DNA of 50,147 bases from Gammaproteobacteria bacterium (GTDB lineage: Bacteria > Pseudomonadota > Gammaproteobacteria > QZLD01): contig QZLE01000064.1 of assembly GCA_004796365.1 (NCBI GenBank), forward strand, positions 1 through 50,147, written 5' to 3'. A program made the translations under genes and the position numbers. The notes beneath the pieces are model-generated. The model saw only the letters and a program-made list of their open reading frames with translations. It was not told where the DNA came from and did not search any database. Below, piece after piece: positions 29,694 to 40,244 of this stretch. Position 1 is the stretch's first letter. Every line of letters begins with the position of its first letter.

Positions 29694-32150
29694 ATGGATT
29701 TCAATCAATTTCAAAATATAACCAATTGCATACCAGCAGCAATCGCATATATCGACTGCGAACTAAAGGTTATCGACTTCAATACTACCTATGCTTATTG
29801 GTTTGGACTTGATCAAAAAAACTACAAACCAATCCATGTCAGAGAAATTCTTGGCCAAATAGACTTTGAAAAAATCCACAAAAAACTAGATGATGCAATT
29901 CTTGGCAAACTCCAAAGCTACCAACGTACTTCAACTGGTGCCAATGGCAAACAGCGAACAATCAACGTTGAATTAAATCCTCACAGGGATGAAAATGATA
30001 ATATTATTGGCGTATATGCAATTGCAATGGATATATCTGATAAGGTGTCATCCGACAAAAGGGCCCGAAATGTAGTCTCTCTTAATACAGGCATTCATGA
30101 GATTTCGCAACAAGCGCTAACAGGAATTAATTATCTAGAGCTAGCCCTTATCTCTGTAAATAAAATAGCATCATCATTTGGGGCTGATCTATGTGAAATC
30201 CTTCATTTTAAAGATGATTCAGATCAAATGCTTATGGATGCTTGTTATGGTTGGGAGCACCAATTTTCATCAGAAATAATAAGCCGTGCTGATCTTATCA
30301 CTGCAGCTGGTTTTGACGAGGAATATATAGAGGCAACTGAGTCTACTGGAACCTCAACATTTACACTCCAAGGTGTACTAAGCGGGATTAGCTGCCCTAT
30401 ATATATAAAAGGTCGAAGGTATGGGGTGCTTGGTGCCCATTTTAAATCGGATCATGTTTTCAGTGATCAAGATAAAAACTTTATTGAGACCATTGCCTTT
30501 CTTTTAACATATGCTCTTGAACGTGAAGCTAACGAAGCTAATCTAAAAGAGGCAGTTATTACTGCAGAAACAGCCAGCAGCGCCAAAAGTTCATATTTAG
30601 CTAATATGAGCCATGAGATACGAACACCAATGAACGGCGTTATTGGTATGCTTGAGTTACTGAAAGACACAAGCATGGATGCCCAGCAGGCCGAATATGT
30701 TGAGGTAGCACACCGCTCAACTGAAAACCTAATGCGAATTATTAATAATGTTCTCGACTTATCAAAAATTGAGGCAGGAAAACTTGAGCTTGAAGAGAAT
30801 AATTTCAACCTATTTAAGGCAATCAGAAATACTACTGATCTTTTTATGGGCAGAGCAAAGCAAAAAGATATCAATCTAGTTTGTCAGCTTGCTGATAATC
30901 TTCCAGTTAATGTAATTGGGGACTCAACAAGAATAGAACAAATAATCACCAACCTGCTTAGTAATGCCATGAAATTTACTGAATTTGGTGAAATTAAAGT
31001 CTCTTGCAAATGTGAAAAAATAGAAAGCATGGTTGCCAGCCTTTACTTCGAAATTAGTGATACTGGCATTGGCATTTCTGACGAAAGAAAAGAGAAAGTT
31101 TTCGATACCTTTACTCAGGAAGAAGCATCTACAACCAGAATGTATGGTGGAACTGGCTTAGGCCTCTCAATTGTCAAACAACTTGTAGAGCTTATGGGGG
31201 GCGAGATTGGCATCAAAGATAATGAGCCTCAAGGCACCTGTTTTTTCTATGCTATGCAGATAAAAGTTGAACCCAGGCAGGAACTCTCACAAGAAAACAA
31301 ACAGGAAGCCGTCCGTCGCCAAAATATAATGGTGGTTGGAGAGGAATTATTTCTTGGACCCATTATGGGCTGGATTAAAAACTGGGGAGCAGATATTGAA
31401 GTCGCATCTTCAGGACTAGAGGCGATGTCGATTATAATGGATAAACACACCTCTTCAAACCCAATTTCAGTAATTGTTTGTAATCACGAACTTCCTGGTA
31501 TGTCTTCTGCTCAATTCTTCAACCTATTGGAACGTAATCCTGCGCTCAACTCGATTCGCCGTATTGATATCACTCCTGAGAATTCAGAAAAGCCGTTATC
31601 TGCAAATACCTTTGAAAGTGCCGATAATTCCAAAGGAATTATCACTATTGAGCTTGATGAAAGCTCTATTTTTGACGCACTTGCAAACGCGCCTGTAGCT
31701 GTAAGCATTGACACCACAGTCAAGCAGCACCATGGCCATCTTGATGAACAGGACACAGTTAATAGAATACTTATTGCTGAAGATAATCCAGTAAATCAGA
31801 AAGTTACATCTGACACCCTTAAAAAACTAGGATATGAAGTAGCAGTTGCAAATAATGGTCGTGAGGCTTTTGATGCTTTTAAAGATACCAAGTTTGATCT
31901 AATTTTAATGGACTGCCAGATGCCTATTATGGATGGATATGAAGCAACTCAAGCAATTCGTGAATATGAGAGTGGGTCAGGCATACACACACCTATTATT
32001 GCTGCGACTGCTCATGCAATGCGCGGCGATAAAGAAAAATGTCTTGAATCCGGAATGGATGATTATCTATCAAAACCAATACGCATGATGGCACTTAAGG
32101 AAAAGGTAGAAGAGTGGCTGTCCAACGAAGATAAAACGCAGCTGTTGTAA
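29694..32150 (+). CDS. Soluble hybrid sensor histidine kinase (PAS, GAF-like, HisKA, HATPase_c, degenerate receiver, receiver)
   Basis: [35 protein letters not shown], last receiver [20 protein letters not shown]. Start moved from ORF-track 29601 (GTG inside terminator hairpin) to ATG 29694. Confidence 0.9.
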   Translation: MDFNQFQNITNCIPAAIAYIDCELKVIDFNTTYAYWFGLDQKNYKPIHVREILGQIDFEKIHKKLDDAILGKLQSYQRTSTGANGKQRTINVELNPHRDENDNIIGVYAIAMDISDKVSSDKRARNVVSLNTGIHEISQQALTGINYLELALISVNKIASSFGADLCEILHFKDDSDQMLMDACYGWEHQFSSEIISRADLITAAGFDEEYIEATESTGTSTFTLQGVLSGISCPIYIKGRRYGVLGAHFKSDHVFSDQDKNFIETIAFLLTYALEREANEANLKEAVITAETASSAKSSYLANMSHEIRTPMNGVIGMLELLKDTSMDAQQAEYVEVAHRSTENLMRIINNVLDLSKIEAGKLELEENNFNLFKAIRNTTDLFMGRAKQKDINLVCQLADNLPVNVIGDSTRIEQIITNLLSNAMKFTEFGEIKVSCKCEKIESMVASLYFEISDTGIGISDERKEKVFDTFTQEEASTTRMYGGTGLGLSIVKQLVELMGGEIGIKDNEPQGTCFFYAMQIKVEPRQELSQENKQEAVRRQNIMVVGEELFLGPIMGWIKNWGADIEVASSGLEAMSIIMDKHTSSNPISVIVCNHELPGMSSAQFFNLLERNPALNSIRRIDITPENSEKPLSANTFESADNSKGIITIELDESSIFDALANAPVAVSIDTTVKQHHGHLDEQDTVNRILIAEDNPVNQKVTSDTLKKLGYEVAVANNGREAFDAFKDTKFDLILMDCQMPIMDGYEATQAIREYESGSGIHTPIIAATAHAMRGDKEKCLESGMDDYLSKPIRMMALKEKVEEWLSNEDKTQLL

Positions 32151-32155
32151 TATTA

Positions 32156-34387
32156 TTAATACGTCCACTTATCTAAAAGATAGTCCAGCGACTTTTTCCG
32201 TATCGGCTTAGGTAGATGATCATCCATACCCGCCTCTAAACATTTTTGCTTATCTTCTTGCAGAACGCTCGCTGTTAAGGCAATTATAGGAGTCCGTTTT
32301 ATTTCACCGGAAAGTTCCAAATTGCGAATCTTTTTGGTCGCAGTATAACCATCCATTACAGGCATCTGACAGTCCATCAAAATAAGGTTATAACTATTAG
32401 TTATTATCTTATCTATAGCTTCTTTCCCGTTCCAAGCAATATCAACATCACATTTCGCCAAACCAAGCAAACCAACCGCGACCTGCTGATTAATGGCATT
32501 ATCTTCAACCAATAAAACTTTAACTACATTGATGCCTGCAGAACTATTTACCTCAGCTGAAATCGTTTGGGTGTTTTCTTCAATTAAATCTTCTGGCTTT
32601 GGACTTTGTTGGGCAAATAACTCATTAAGCAGCCTCAATATTATCTTGGGCGAGCTAACCGGAGGAGTAATAAACTTATCAGCACCAGCTCCCAAAATTG
32701 TCCCCTTGGTTTCAGCATCCTCCTCAGGACCAATATAGATAATTTTTGTTTTATCGATTGACCTTCTTTGTCTGATACCTGAGCACAAATCAATACCTTT
32801 ATTCAAACTATCCGGGTTATCAAGAATCAAAAGGTCAAATGGCTTATCTTCTTTTTCAGCAAGCAATAACTCACTTACACCGAGGTCTATGCTGCGCAAT
32901 ACAACACAATTAAGATCAAGATGAGCAAGCAAATGATCAACGCCAGGAGTAGTCTTAACGTTGTCTTCGATTATTAAGACTCTTATCTGTTGCGTATTGA
33001 CGCAAAGCTCTTCGATTTGTTCTACTTGCTCAGTATCATCCAGACAAATTGTGAACCAAAAAGTACTGCCTTCCCCAAGAACAGATCTAACCCCAATCTC
33101 CCCTTTAAACATATGAACAATCTGTCTACAAATTGAAAGTCCAAGCCCTGTGCCACCGTGGGTTCTTGTAGTTGATTCATCAGCCTGTGAAAATGAATCA
33201 AAAATGGTTCTTTGCGCTTCTTCTGAAATTCCTATGCCCGTATCTACAATCTCAAAAGACAAGGTATTGGAGTTTTCATTTTTGCTCTTACGCTTAACCT
33301 TTATCTTTACTTCCCCGGAAGATGTAAACTTAATAGCATTACCAACAAGGTTATTCAAAACCTGCCATAAGCGGGTTGGATCACCTAAAAGCTTGTGAGA
33401 TATATTCTCATCAACTTGGGCAGCAAGATGAATACCCTTTTGATTTGCCCCCTGAATATTAAGCTTGACGATATCATGAACAAGCCCTGGAAGGTCAAAA
33501 TCTACATATTCCAGCACTAACTTACCTGCTTCTATCTTTGAGAAGTCAAGTATATCGCTGATTAATGATAGTAATGCTTCACCAGAAGAGCTGGCAATTT
33601 TAAGGTATTCATCCTGCTCAATGCTGGTTTTGGTCTCTTTTAGAAGAGTAATCATCCCCAAAATACCGTTCAAAGGTGTACGTAACTCATGTGACATATT
33701 GGCGACAAATAAGCTCTTTGCCTGAGCAGCACTTTCGGCTATCTCTTTTGAAGCCTGCAGTTCATCCACTAGTTTCCGTAAATGCTCACCATGCCGGTTA
33801 AGCTCTTCGCGTTGAATCTCCCTTTGGATACTGCCAGATATTGAGTCGACAAACAAACATACTTCCTGAATTGAATCTTCATCAAGATCAAGACTTCTTG
33901 ACTGCGTCATCAGATGAATAACACCTATGGTCTCACCTTCCTGAATCACTGGTAATAACAGGTTATCCCTGAGTTTGAGATATTCACAAATATTTCGGTC
34001 AACCTCAGGCAGCAAAGTAAGGTCAGATGACATAACATTTTTAGCATAATGTGGGTGCTGAGTAATAGCAACCTTAGTAGAAATGGAGTTTTTGCGCTCT
34101 AACTTTATCTCGCTGGAAATCTCCCTAGCAGCAGATGCGCTTTTGTCATTAATTCCGTAATATTTATACACCCATAGTATTTTATTTTGCTTATCAACAA
34201 GTTGCACTCCCATCGCCTCAACTCCCCAGCGTTCCTGAAGGTATTCAGTAATATCAACCAGCATAGAATCTAAAGATGAGGAACTACCAACCTTCTGCAG
34301 CAATGCTGAAAGCCTTTGCTCAGTTGCAAGTCGCTGTTCTAATTTAGCGATTTGCAGGTCTAAATAAGTGGTGTCTGACTTTGCCAC
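32156..34387 (-). CDS. Soluble hybrid sensor histidine kinase (GAF, HisKA, HATPase_c, degenerate receiver, receiver)
   Basis: [35 protein letters not shown], receiver [23 protein letters not shown]. Confidence 0.92.
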   Translation of the reverse strand: MAKSDTTYLDLQIAKLEQRLATEQRLSALLQKVGSSSSLDSMLVDITEYLQERWGVEAMGVQLVDKQNKILWVYKYYGINDKSASAAREISSEIKLERKNSISTKVAITQHPHYAKNVMSSDLTLLPEVDRNICEYLKLRDNLLLPVIQEGETIGVIHLMTQSRSLDLDEDSIQEVCLFVDSISGSIQREIQREELNRHGEHLRKLVDELQASKEIAESAAQAKSLFVANMSHELRTPLNGILGMITLLKETKTSIEQDEYLKIASSSGEALLSLISDILDFSKIEAGKLVLEYVDFDLPGLVHDIVKLNIQGANQKGIHLAAQVDENISHKLLGDPTRLWQVLNNLVGNAIKFTSSGEVKIKVKRKSKNENSNTLSFEIVDTGIGISEEAQRTIFDSFSQADESTTRTHGGTGLGLSICRQIVHMFKGEIGVRSVLGEGSTFWFTICLDDTEQVEQIEELCVNTQQIRVLIIEDNVKTTPGVDHLLAHLDLNCVVLRSIDLGVSELLLAEKEDKPFDLLILDNPDSLNKGIDLCSGIRQRRSIDKTKIIYIGPEEDAETKGTILGAGADKFITPPVSSPKIILRLLNELFAQQSPKPEDLIEENTQTISAEVNSSAGINVVKVLLVEDNAINQQVAVGLLGLAKCDVDIAWNGKEAIDKIITNSYNLILMDCQMPVMDGYTATKKIRNLELSGEIKRTPIIALTASVLQEDKQKCLEAGMDDHLPKPIRKKSLDYLLDKWTY

Positions 34388-34525
34388 AACAAAACATCTT
34401 CCATAATCAGAGAATCAACGAGGATAAAGCGGGGAACTTTATTTTTTGTTAATATTATATAAGTATAGACTACTGGTCTAATTATAATGAAATTATTAAG
34501 CAAAATCTTGTACCACTAGCATTTT

Positions 34526-35602
34526 TTACCCAAGAAAGTCCTGCATCAAATCCGCGATAGTATCGGCTTCACGCAAGCACCCAAGATGCCCCCACTCTGA
34601 TTTAATGATCTCTACCCTACACTGCCCTGGGTTTGCTTGATTGATGACATCTCCAAGCTCATGCGCCCATTGTGGTGCAAATTCACAATCAGTATCAATA
34701 TTTATCAGCATTACCGGGCACTTTATTCTTCTTGCACCTTCTTCATAACTTGCAGTTCCTATTCCAAGATCAAAGCCATTTACGGCTGTTGTAAGTGTTA
34801 TGTATGAGTTTGGATCTCTACCTGCGATATCATCATCTAGAGTGGAAAGAAGATAATTGGAGATATTTTTATTACGCTTTTGCTGCGATTCCTCCCCATC
34901 TTCGACACTATCCCAACAAAGTGTCTTAATACATTTTTCATGGGTATAGTAGAGTTTTGCAACCTGGTGAATAATCCGTAGTGAGTGCCGCGCCTCACCT
35001 TCTTCATACCAACCACCTTTATATTCAGGATCCATTCTTACAGCATTCATCATAAAGTGATGCATAGTCAGTCCAGATGGAGGCATCCTTCCCGCTGTTG
35101 CTACTGCTACAACATTTTCAACAAAATCAGGGAAAAGCGCTGCCATCTGCAAAGACTGCAGAGAACCCATTGATGGTCCCGCCATTAAATGCAGTTTTTC
35201 TACACCAAGTTGCTCAAGAAATAATTTAATAAAGCAAACCATGTCGATCAAAGATATTTCCGGGAATTGCGGACCATATTTCTTACCAGTTTCGGGGTTA
35301 ATTGAAATAGGGCCGGTTGTTCCAAACATACTTCCTAATGAATTAGCGCATATAACTCGGAATTTATCAGTGTCTATAACCTTTCCGGATCCGATAATTG
35401 GGTCCCACCAACCAGATTCAAGATCACATTGAGAATATTTACCTGCTGCATGAGCATTTGAAAGCCCTCCATGCGCAATATATATTACTGGTCCTTCTTG
35501 ATTGCCGTACTCTTCATAGCAAACTTCTGGGGATTCAATAACTTCACCAGACTGGGTAACAAACGGTTTTGTAAGAGTTATTTTTTTAGGGCTAATAATC
35601 AT
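34526..35602 (-). CDS. MetX-like alpha/beta-fold acyltransferase (homoserine O-acetyltransferase family, divergent)
   Basis: TGPISINPETGKKYGPQFPEISLIDMV; nucleophile elbow GPSMGSLQSLQMA; DPNSYITLTTAVNGFDLG. Confidence 0.75.
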   Translation of the reverse strand: MIISPKKITLTKPFVTQSGEVIESPEVCYEEYGNQEGPVIYIAHGGLSNAHAAGKYSQCDLESGWWDPIIGSGKVIDTDKFRVICANSLGSMFGTTGPISINPETGKKYGPQFPEISLIDMVCFIKLFLEQLGVEKLHLMAGPSMGSLQSLQMAALFPDFVENVVAVATAGRMPPSGLTMHHFMMNAVRMDPEYKGGWYEEGEARHSLRIIHQVAKLYYTHEKCIKTLCWDSVEDGEESQQKRNKNISNYLLSTLDDDIAGRDPNSYITLTTAVNGFDLGIGTASYEEGARRIKCPVMLINIDTDCEFAPQWAHELGDVINQANPGQCRVEIIKSEWGHLGCLREADTIADLMQDFLG

Positions 35603-35825
35603 AGAAATAGCTCACGCGAATACTGAATAACGAACATAATAATTGGGTTTAAAGATATACTATTTTTAATATAAAAATAGTAAAAAAGAGGTAACAATTT
35701 GTACTTTTTTAGTTAAAATATCACGACTTTGTAATGAATCAGTAATAATTTACTGAGACAAACATCACCACATAGACCAAAACAGCTATAAGATGATGTT
35801 TATACTATAAAATTAATACGGACAT

Positions 35826-38800
35826 ATGATGGAACATAAAGATACACAATCTATTTCGACACAAGGCAATGCTTCAGATTTAAAGCCAAAATCAATTTTA
35901 AAACAAACAAACTCTCTCGGAATTTGCGTCGGTGCATCTACAGTTTCGATTGTCCAGTTAAGTGCCGCAATAGATCCAAATACCGGCAAAATCACAAATA
36001 TAGTTATTGAGGAGTACGAATCACATCCGCATGAAGGTGATCCGAAACATACACTAGCAACCGTAGTTGAGAGATTATACCTCAGCTCCTTTGACGATAT
36101 AGCCTTAACCGGTAGAAAGTTTACCAATTTTGTTAATCTAACAACTATTTCTGAGCCAGAAGCTACTGAAAAGGCATATTCCTTTATCAAGCCGGAAGAT
36201 AAAAATTGCCCCGCCATTGTTTCCGCAGGCGGCGAAACATTTATGGTTTATGCACTGGACAAAAACGGAAAGATCTCCAACGTAATTACCGGCAACAAGT
36301 GCGCATCCGGAACCGGGGAATTCTTTCTACAGCAATTACGAAGAATGGATGTATCTTTAGACGATGCAGTTCAGTTTGCATCTGAGGCAGAACCACACCA
36401 TGTGTCCGGACGCTGCTCTGTATTTTGTAAATCCGACTGTACCCACGCAACCAATGCCGGAATTCCCAAATCACAAGTTACCGCTGGGCTATGCCATATG
36501 ATGGCAAATAAGGTGATCGAGCTTCTAAACAAAATCGAGATGAAAGATATTATGATTGTCGGCGGCGCATCCAAAAACAGAATGATGATGGATTACCTGC
36601 GTGAAGATATTCCTGGTCTAGAAGTACCCAAAGAGGCCCCATATTTTGAAGCATTAGGTGCCGCACTTTGGGCATTGGAAAACGAAACCATACCCTTCCC
36701 AGGGCATGCAGAGTTTCTTAAGGATGAAGTTTCATCATTTGCCACCCTACCGGCATTGAGCGACTTTGGAGACATGGTTGAATTTAAAGAGCTTAATCGC
36801 GGTAAAATCGATTCTGGTGATAAATGCATTCTTGGCCTTGATGTTGGATCAACCACCACAAAGGCGATTCTACTGCGCAAAGAAGATAGTGCCATGCTTG
36901 CATCCATCTATCTGCGCACCAATGGTGATCCTGTTGGCGCCTTCCGCAAATGTTACCAAGCTATACTGGACCAGATAAATGAGCAGCTTCCTGCAGAGCA
37001 AATCATAATCGTAGGTCTTGGTGTTAGTGGTTCCGGCAGGCAAATTGCAGGTCTGCACGCAATGACTGACGGTATAATAAATGAGATTATCGCCCACGCT
37101 ACCGCTGCGATACATTTTGACCCAGATGTAGATACCCTGTTTGAAATTGGTGGTCAGGACGCTAAATACACCTTCATCAGAAACTCAGTTCCATCGGATT
37201 ATGCAATGAATGAGGCATGCTCTGCTGGTACTGGCTCATTCCTTGAGGAGTCCGCTCTGGAAACACTTGGCATCGAGATGGAAGATATTGCCAGTGTCGC
37301 TCTAAGCGCCAAATCTGCACCAAACTTTAATGACCAGTGCGCGGCATTCATCTCCTCTGATATCAAGACAGCAATCCACGAAGGTATTGAACGCAAAGAG
37401 ATCGTTGCCGGACTGGTTTACTCAGTCTGCATCAACTACGCCAACCGCGTAAAAGGCAATCGCCCGGTTGGCAAAAAAGTGTTTATGCAGGGCGGTGTCT
37501 GCTATAACAAATCCGTACCTCTGGCCATGGCATCACTTGTCGGCAAACCAATTATTGTACCACCAGAACCAGGCCTTATGGGCGCCTTCGGTGTTGCACT
37601 TGAGGTGAAAAAGCGTATTGAATCCGGCCTTATGGACGAAAAGGTATTCAACCTTCCAGAGCTAATTGCTCGCGACGTTACCTATGGCAAGACATTTATC
37701 TGCGCAGGTGGAAAGGAAAAATGTGATCGCAAATGTGAGATCAATATGATCGAACTGGAGAAAAAGAAATATCCGTTCGGTGGCGCATGCAACCTTTACT
37801 ATAATATGCGCAAAAGTATCAGTTACGATGTTGCTAGTCTGGAGCTAGTTAAACTGCGTCAGGATCTGGTATTTAACAAATACGGCTCCCTTTTTGACCA
37901 GCAATCTGGAAAATCTGACAAACCACTAGTTGCCCTGAATCGCAGTTTTCTGGTTAACACGTACTTCCCGCTTTATTCAAAGTTCTTTAATGAATTAGGC
38001 TATAAAGTTGTTATGCCTGATGAACCAACTCAGGAAGGGATCGAAAAGAGAAGTGCTGCATTCTGTTATCCGGTAGAACTGGCGTACGGTTTTTTTGATA
38101 GTTTGCTTAAGGCAGAACAAAGACCAGACTATATCTTTCTGCCGCACTTTAAATCAGTACCAAATCTTGAAGGCTATAAATCATCACAAGTATGCCCGTT
38201 TGTGCAAGGTGAAACCTTCTATCTCCAATCCACATTCAAAGAAGAAATAGAGCAGTTGACCAAAAAGGGAACCAAACTTTTTGCACCACTACTTGACCTG
38301 ACCCATGGCGTAAAGGACTCTAAGTCGTCATTGATTGAAATAGGTATCGAAATGGGCGCATCCAAAGCAGATGCCGAAAAGGCTTTCGCTGTTGCATACA
38401 AAGCACAGTCCGACTGCCTAAACGAGATGCAGAAAATCGGCCGCAATACCCTTACAGAACTGGAAAAGACACCAGAAAAGATTGCAGTAACTATCTTCTC
38501 GCGCCCATATAACGGATTTGTCGAGGAAGCGCATATGGGAATCCCGCATAAAATCGCTTCGCGTGGTTATATGGTGATTCCATTTGATTTTCTGCCAATG
38601 CATAGCGAAACCAAAGCGGAAAACATGTTCTGGGGCATGGGGCAGCGCATTCTTGGAGCAGCAAAATATGTAAAATCTCATCCGCAATTATTTGGTACCT
38701 TTATCACCAATTTCTCCTGTGGCCCGGATTCATTCATCATCAGTTTTTTCCGTGACATTATGGAGCGCAAACCATCGCTCACACTCGAGTTGGACAGCCA

Positions 38801-40241
38801 CACCGCTGATGCTGGTCTCGAGACACGAATCGAGGCATTTCTGGATATCGTTGCCTCCTATCGTCAGCTACTGCAAAACAAAAATATCGAAGAACAGAAA
38901 CAAGAATTCGTTCCAGCAAAAACGATTCTGGAAAACAACACCCTAACAATTATCACCTCATCCGGTGAGCACGTGCCAATAACCGATAAAAGGATAACTG
39001 TCCTGATACCATCAATGGGGCAACTTTCCAGTGAATCTCTGGCCGAGGTTATGAAGTCACAAGGAATCAATGCCATTGTACAGCCGCCACCATGTGAAGA
39101 GATCCTTAAAGTGGGTAGATCAAATTCAACCTGCAAAGAGTGTCTGCCACTGATTATCACAACCGGAACTATGGTTTACTATATCCAGAGTCACCGTAAG
39201 AATGGCGAAATACTTGTGTACTTTATGCCATCTGCAGGCGGGCCCTGCCGTTTCGGGCAATACCATGTATTTATGAAAAGTCTCATAAAGAACAATAAGT
39301 TTAATGATGTAGCTGTTCTGTCCCTCACCTCTGAAAACTCATACGCAGGCCTTGGCAACAGCTTCCAGCTATTAACCTGGGCAGGTGCTGTCATTACAGA
39401 TGTTCTTGAGGATATAAGATCTATGCTGCTGGCAAATGCAGTGGATACCGATTCTGCCATCAAAATATTTATGGCCGAATGGGAAAAGATCAAAGTATCT
39501 ATACGCAATGGTAAATTTAAGGCTATTCGCAAGCAACTCAAGCGTACCGCAAAAAATCTGAAAGATATTCCAACCAAACACCACTACAAAGATGTGCCAA
39601 CAGTGTTGCTGGCAGGTGAGATCTTTGTACGTCGCGAAGCCTTATCGCGTCAATATATCACTGAGAAAATGGCTGAAAAAGGTTTCGCAACTGTATGTTC
39701 ACCTATTGCAGAGTGGATCATCTACTCTGATTATCTGGTGGAAAAAGGACTTACAGAAGAACCACTGCAAGGGATGGATAGATTTGGATTCCATATCAAA
39801 AAGCAGGTTATGCGCCATATCGAAAAAAAGATAAAATCGATCCTTTCTAAATCTGGCCTGGTGCATGCTGTACCATTGAATATCAAACCAATTATAGAAA
39901 AAGGCTCAAAGTACATCTCTCCTAATCTGGCGGGTGAAGCTATTCTAACTGTAGGCAGCGCAATGGACGAGATTGCTAATCATGTTAGCGGTGTTATCGC
40001 CATAGGCCCGTTCGGGTGTATGCCAAACCGACTTGCCGAATCAATTCTGAACGAGGCTATGACCAAAGAAGACAAGATATCCAGCGAACCGAGTAATGAA
40101 AAAATTAAGGCTATTCTGGGCGATATCGACAGCCTGCCATTCTTGGCGATTGAAAGCGATGGTTCACCGTTCCCTCAATTGATCAATGCTAAATTGGAGA
40201 CATTCCTGTTAAGGGCAAAACGATTACATGAGAAGATGTGA
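35826..40241 (+). CDS. Fused 2-hydroxyacyl-CoA dehydratase activase (two BadF/BadG/BcrA/BcrD ASKHA ATPase domains + DUF2229 + HgdB-like C-terminus)
   Basis: LGLDVGSTTTKAILLRKED, EIGGQDAKYTFIRN, ACSAGTGSFLEE; NKCASGTGEFF in the first copy; IGPFGCMPNRLAESIL and FLAIESDGSPFPQL at C-terminus. Confidence 0.92.
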   Translation: MMEHKDTQSISTQGNASDLKPKSILKQTNSLGICVGASTVSIVQLSAAIDPNTGKITNIVIEEYESHPHEGDPKHTLATVVERLYLSSFDDIALTGRKFTNFVNLTTISEPEATEKAYSFIKPEDKNCPAIVSAGGETFMVYALDKNGKISNVITGNKCASGTGEFFLQQLRRMDVSLDDAVQFASEAEPHHVSGRCSVFCKSDCTHATNAGIPKSQVTAGLCHMMANKVIELLNKIEMKDIMIVGGASKNRMMMDYLREDIPGLEVPKEAPYFEALGAALWALENETIPFPGHAEFLKDEVSSFATLPALSDFGDMVEFKELNRGKIDSGDKCILGLDVGSTTTKAILLRKEDSAMLASIYLRTNGDPVGAFRKCYQAILDQINEQLPAEQIIIVGLGVSGSGRQIAGLHAMTDGIINEIIAHATAAIHFDPDVDTLFEIGGQDAKYTFIRNSVPSDYAMNEACSAGTGSFLEESALETLGIEMEDIASVALSAKSAPNFNDQCAAFISSDIKTAIHEGIERKEIVAGLVYSVCINYANRVKGNRPVGKKVFMQGGVCYNKSVPLAMASLVGKPIIVPPEPGLMGAFGVALEVKKRIESGLMDEKVFNLPELIARDVTYGKTFICAGGKEKCDRKCEINMIELEKKKYPFGGACNLYYNMRKSISYDVASLELVKLRQDLVFNKYGSLFDQQSGKSDKPLVALNRSFLVNTYFPLYSKFFNELGYKVVMPDEPTQEGIEKRSAAFCYPVELAYGFFDSLLKAEQRPDYIFLPHFKSVPNLEGYKSSQVCPFVQGETFYLQSTFKEEIEQLTKKGTKLFAPLLDLTHGVKDSKSSLIEIGIEMGASKADAEKAFAVAYKAQSDCLNEMQKIGRNTLTELEKTPEKIAVTIFSRPYNGFVEEAHMGIPHKIASRGYMVIPFDFLPMHSETKAENMFWGMGQRILGAAKYVKSHPQLFGTFITNFSCGPDSFIISFFRDIMERKPSLTLELDSHTADAGLETRIEAFLDIVASYRQLLQNKNIEEQKQEFVPAKTILENNTLTIITSSGEHVPITDKRITVLIPSMGQLSSESLAEVMKSQGINAIVQPPPCEEILKVGRSNSTCKECLPLIITTGTMVYYIQSHRKNGEILVYFMPSAGGPCRFGQYHVFMKSLIKNNKFNDVAVLSLTSENSYAGLGNSFQLLTWAGAVITDVLEDIRSMLLANAVDTDSAIKIFMAEWEKIKVSIRNGKFKAIRKQLKRTAKNLKDIPTKHHYKDVPTVLLAGEIFVRREALSRQYITEKMAEKGFATVCSPIAEWIIYSDYLVEKGLTEEPLQGMDRFGFHIKKQVMRHIEKKIKSILSKSGLVHAVPLNIKPIIEKGSKYISPNLAGEAILTVGSAMDEIANHVSGVIAIGPFGCMPNRLAESILNEAMTKEDKISSEPSNEKIKAILGDIDSLPFLAIESDGSPFPQLINAKLETFLLRAKRLHEKM

Positions 40242-40244
40242 CCA

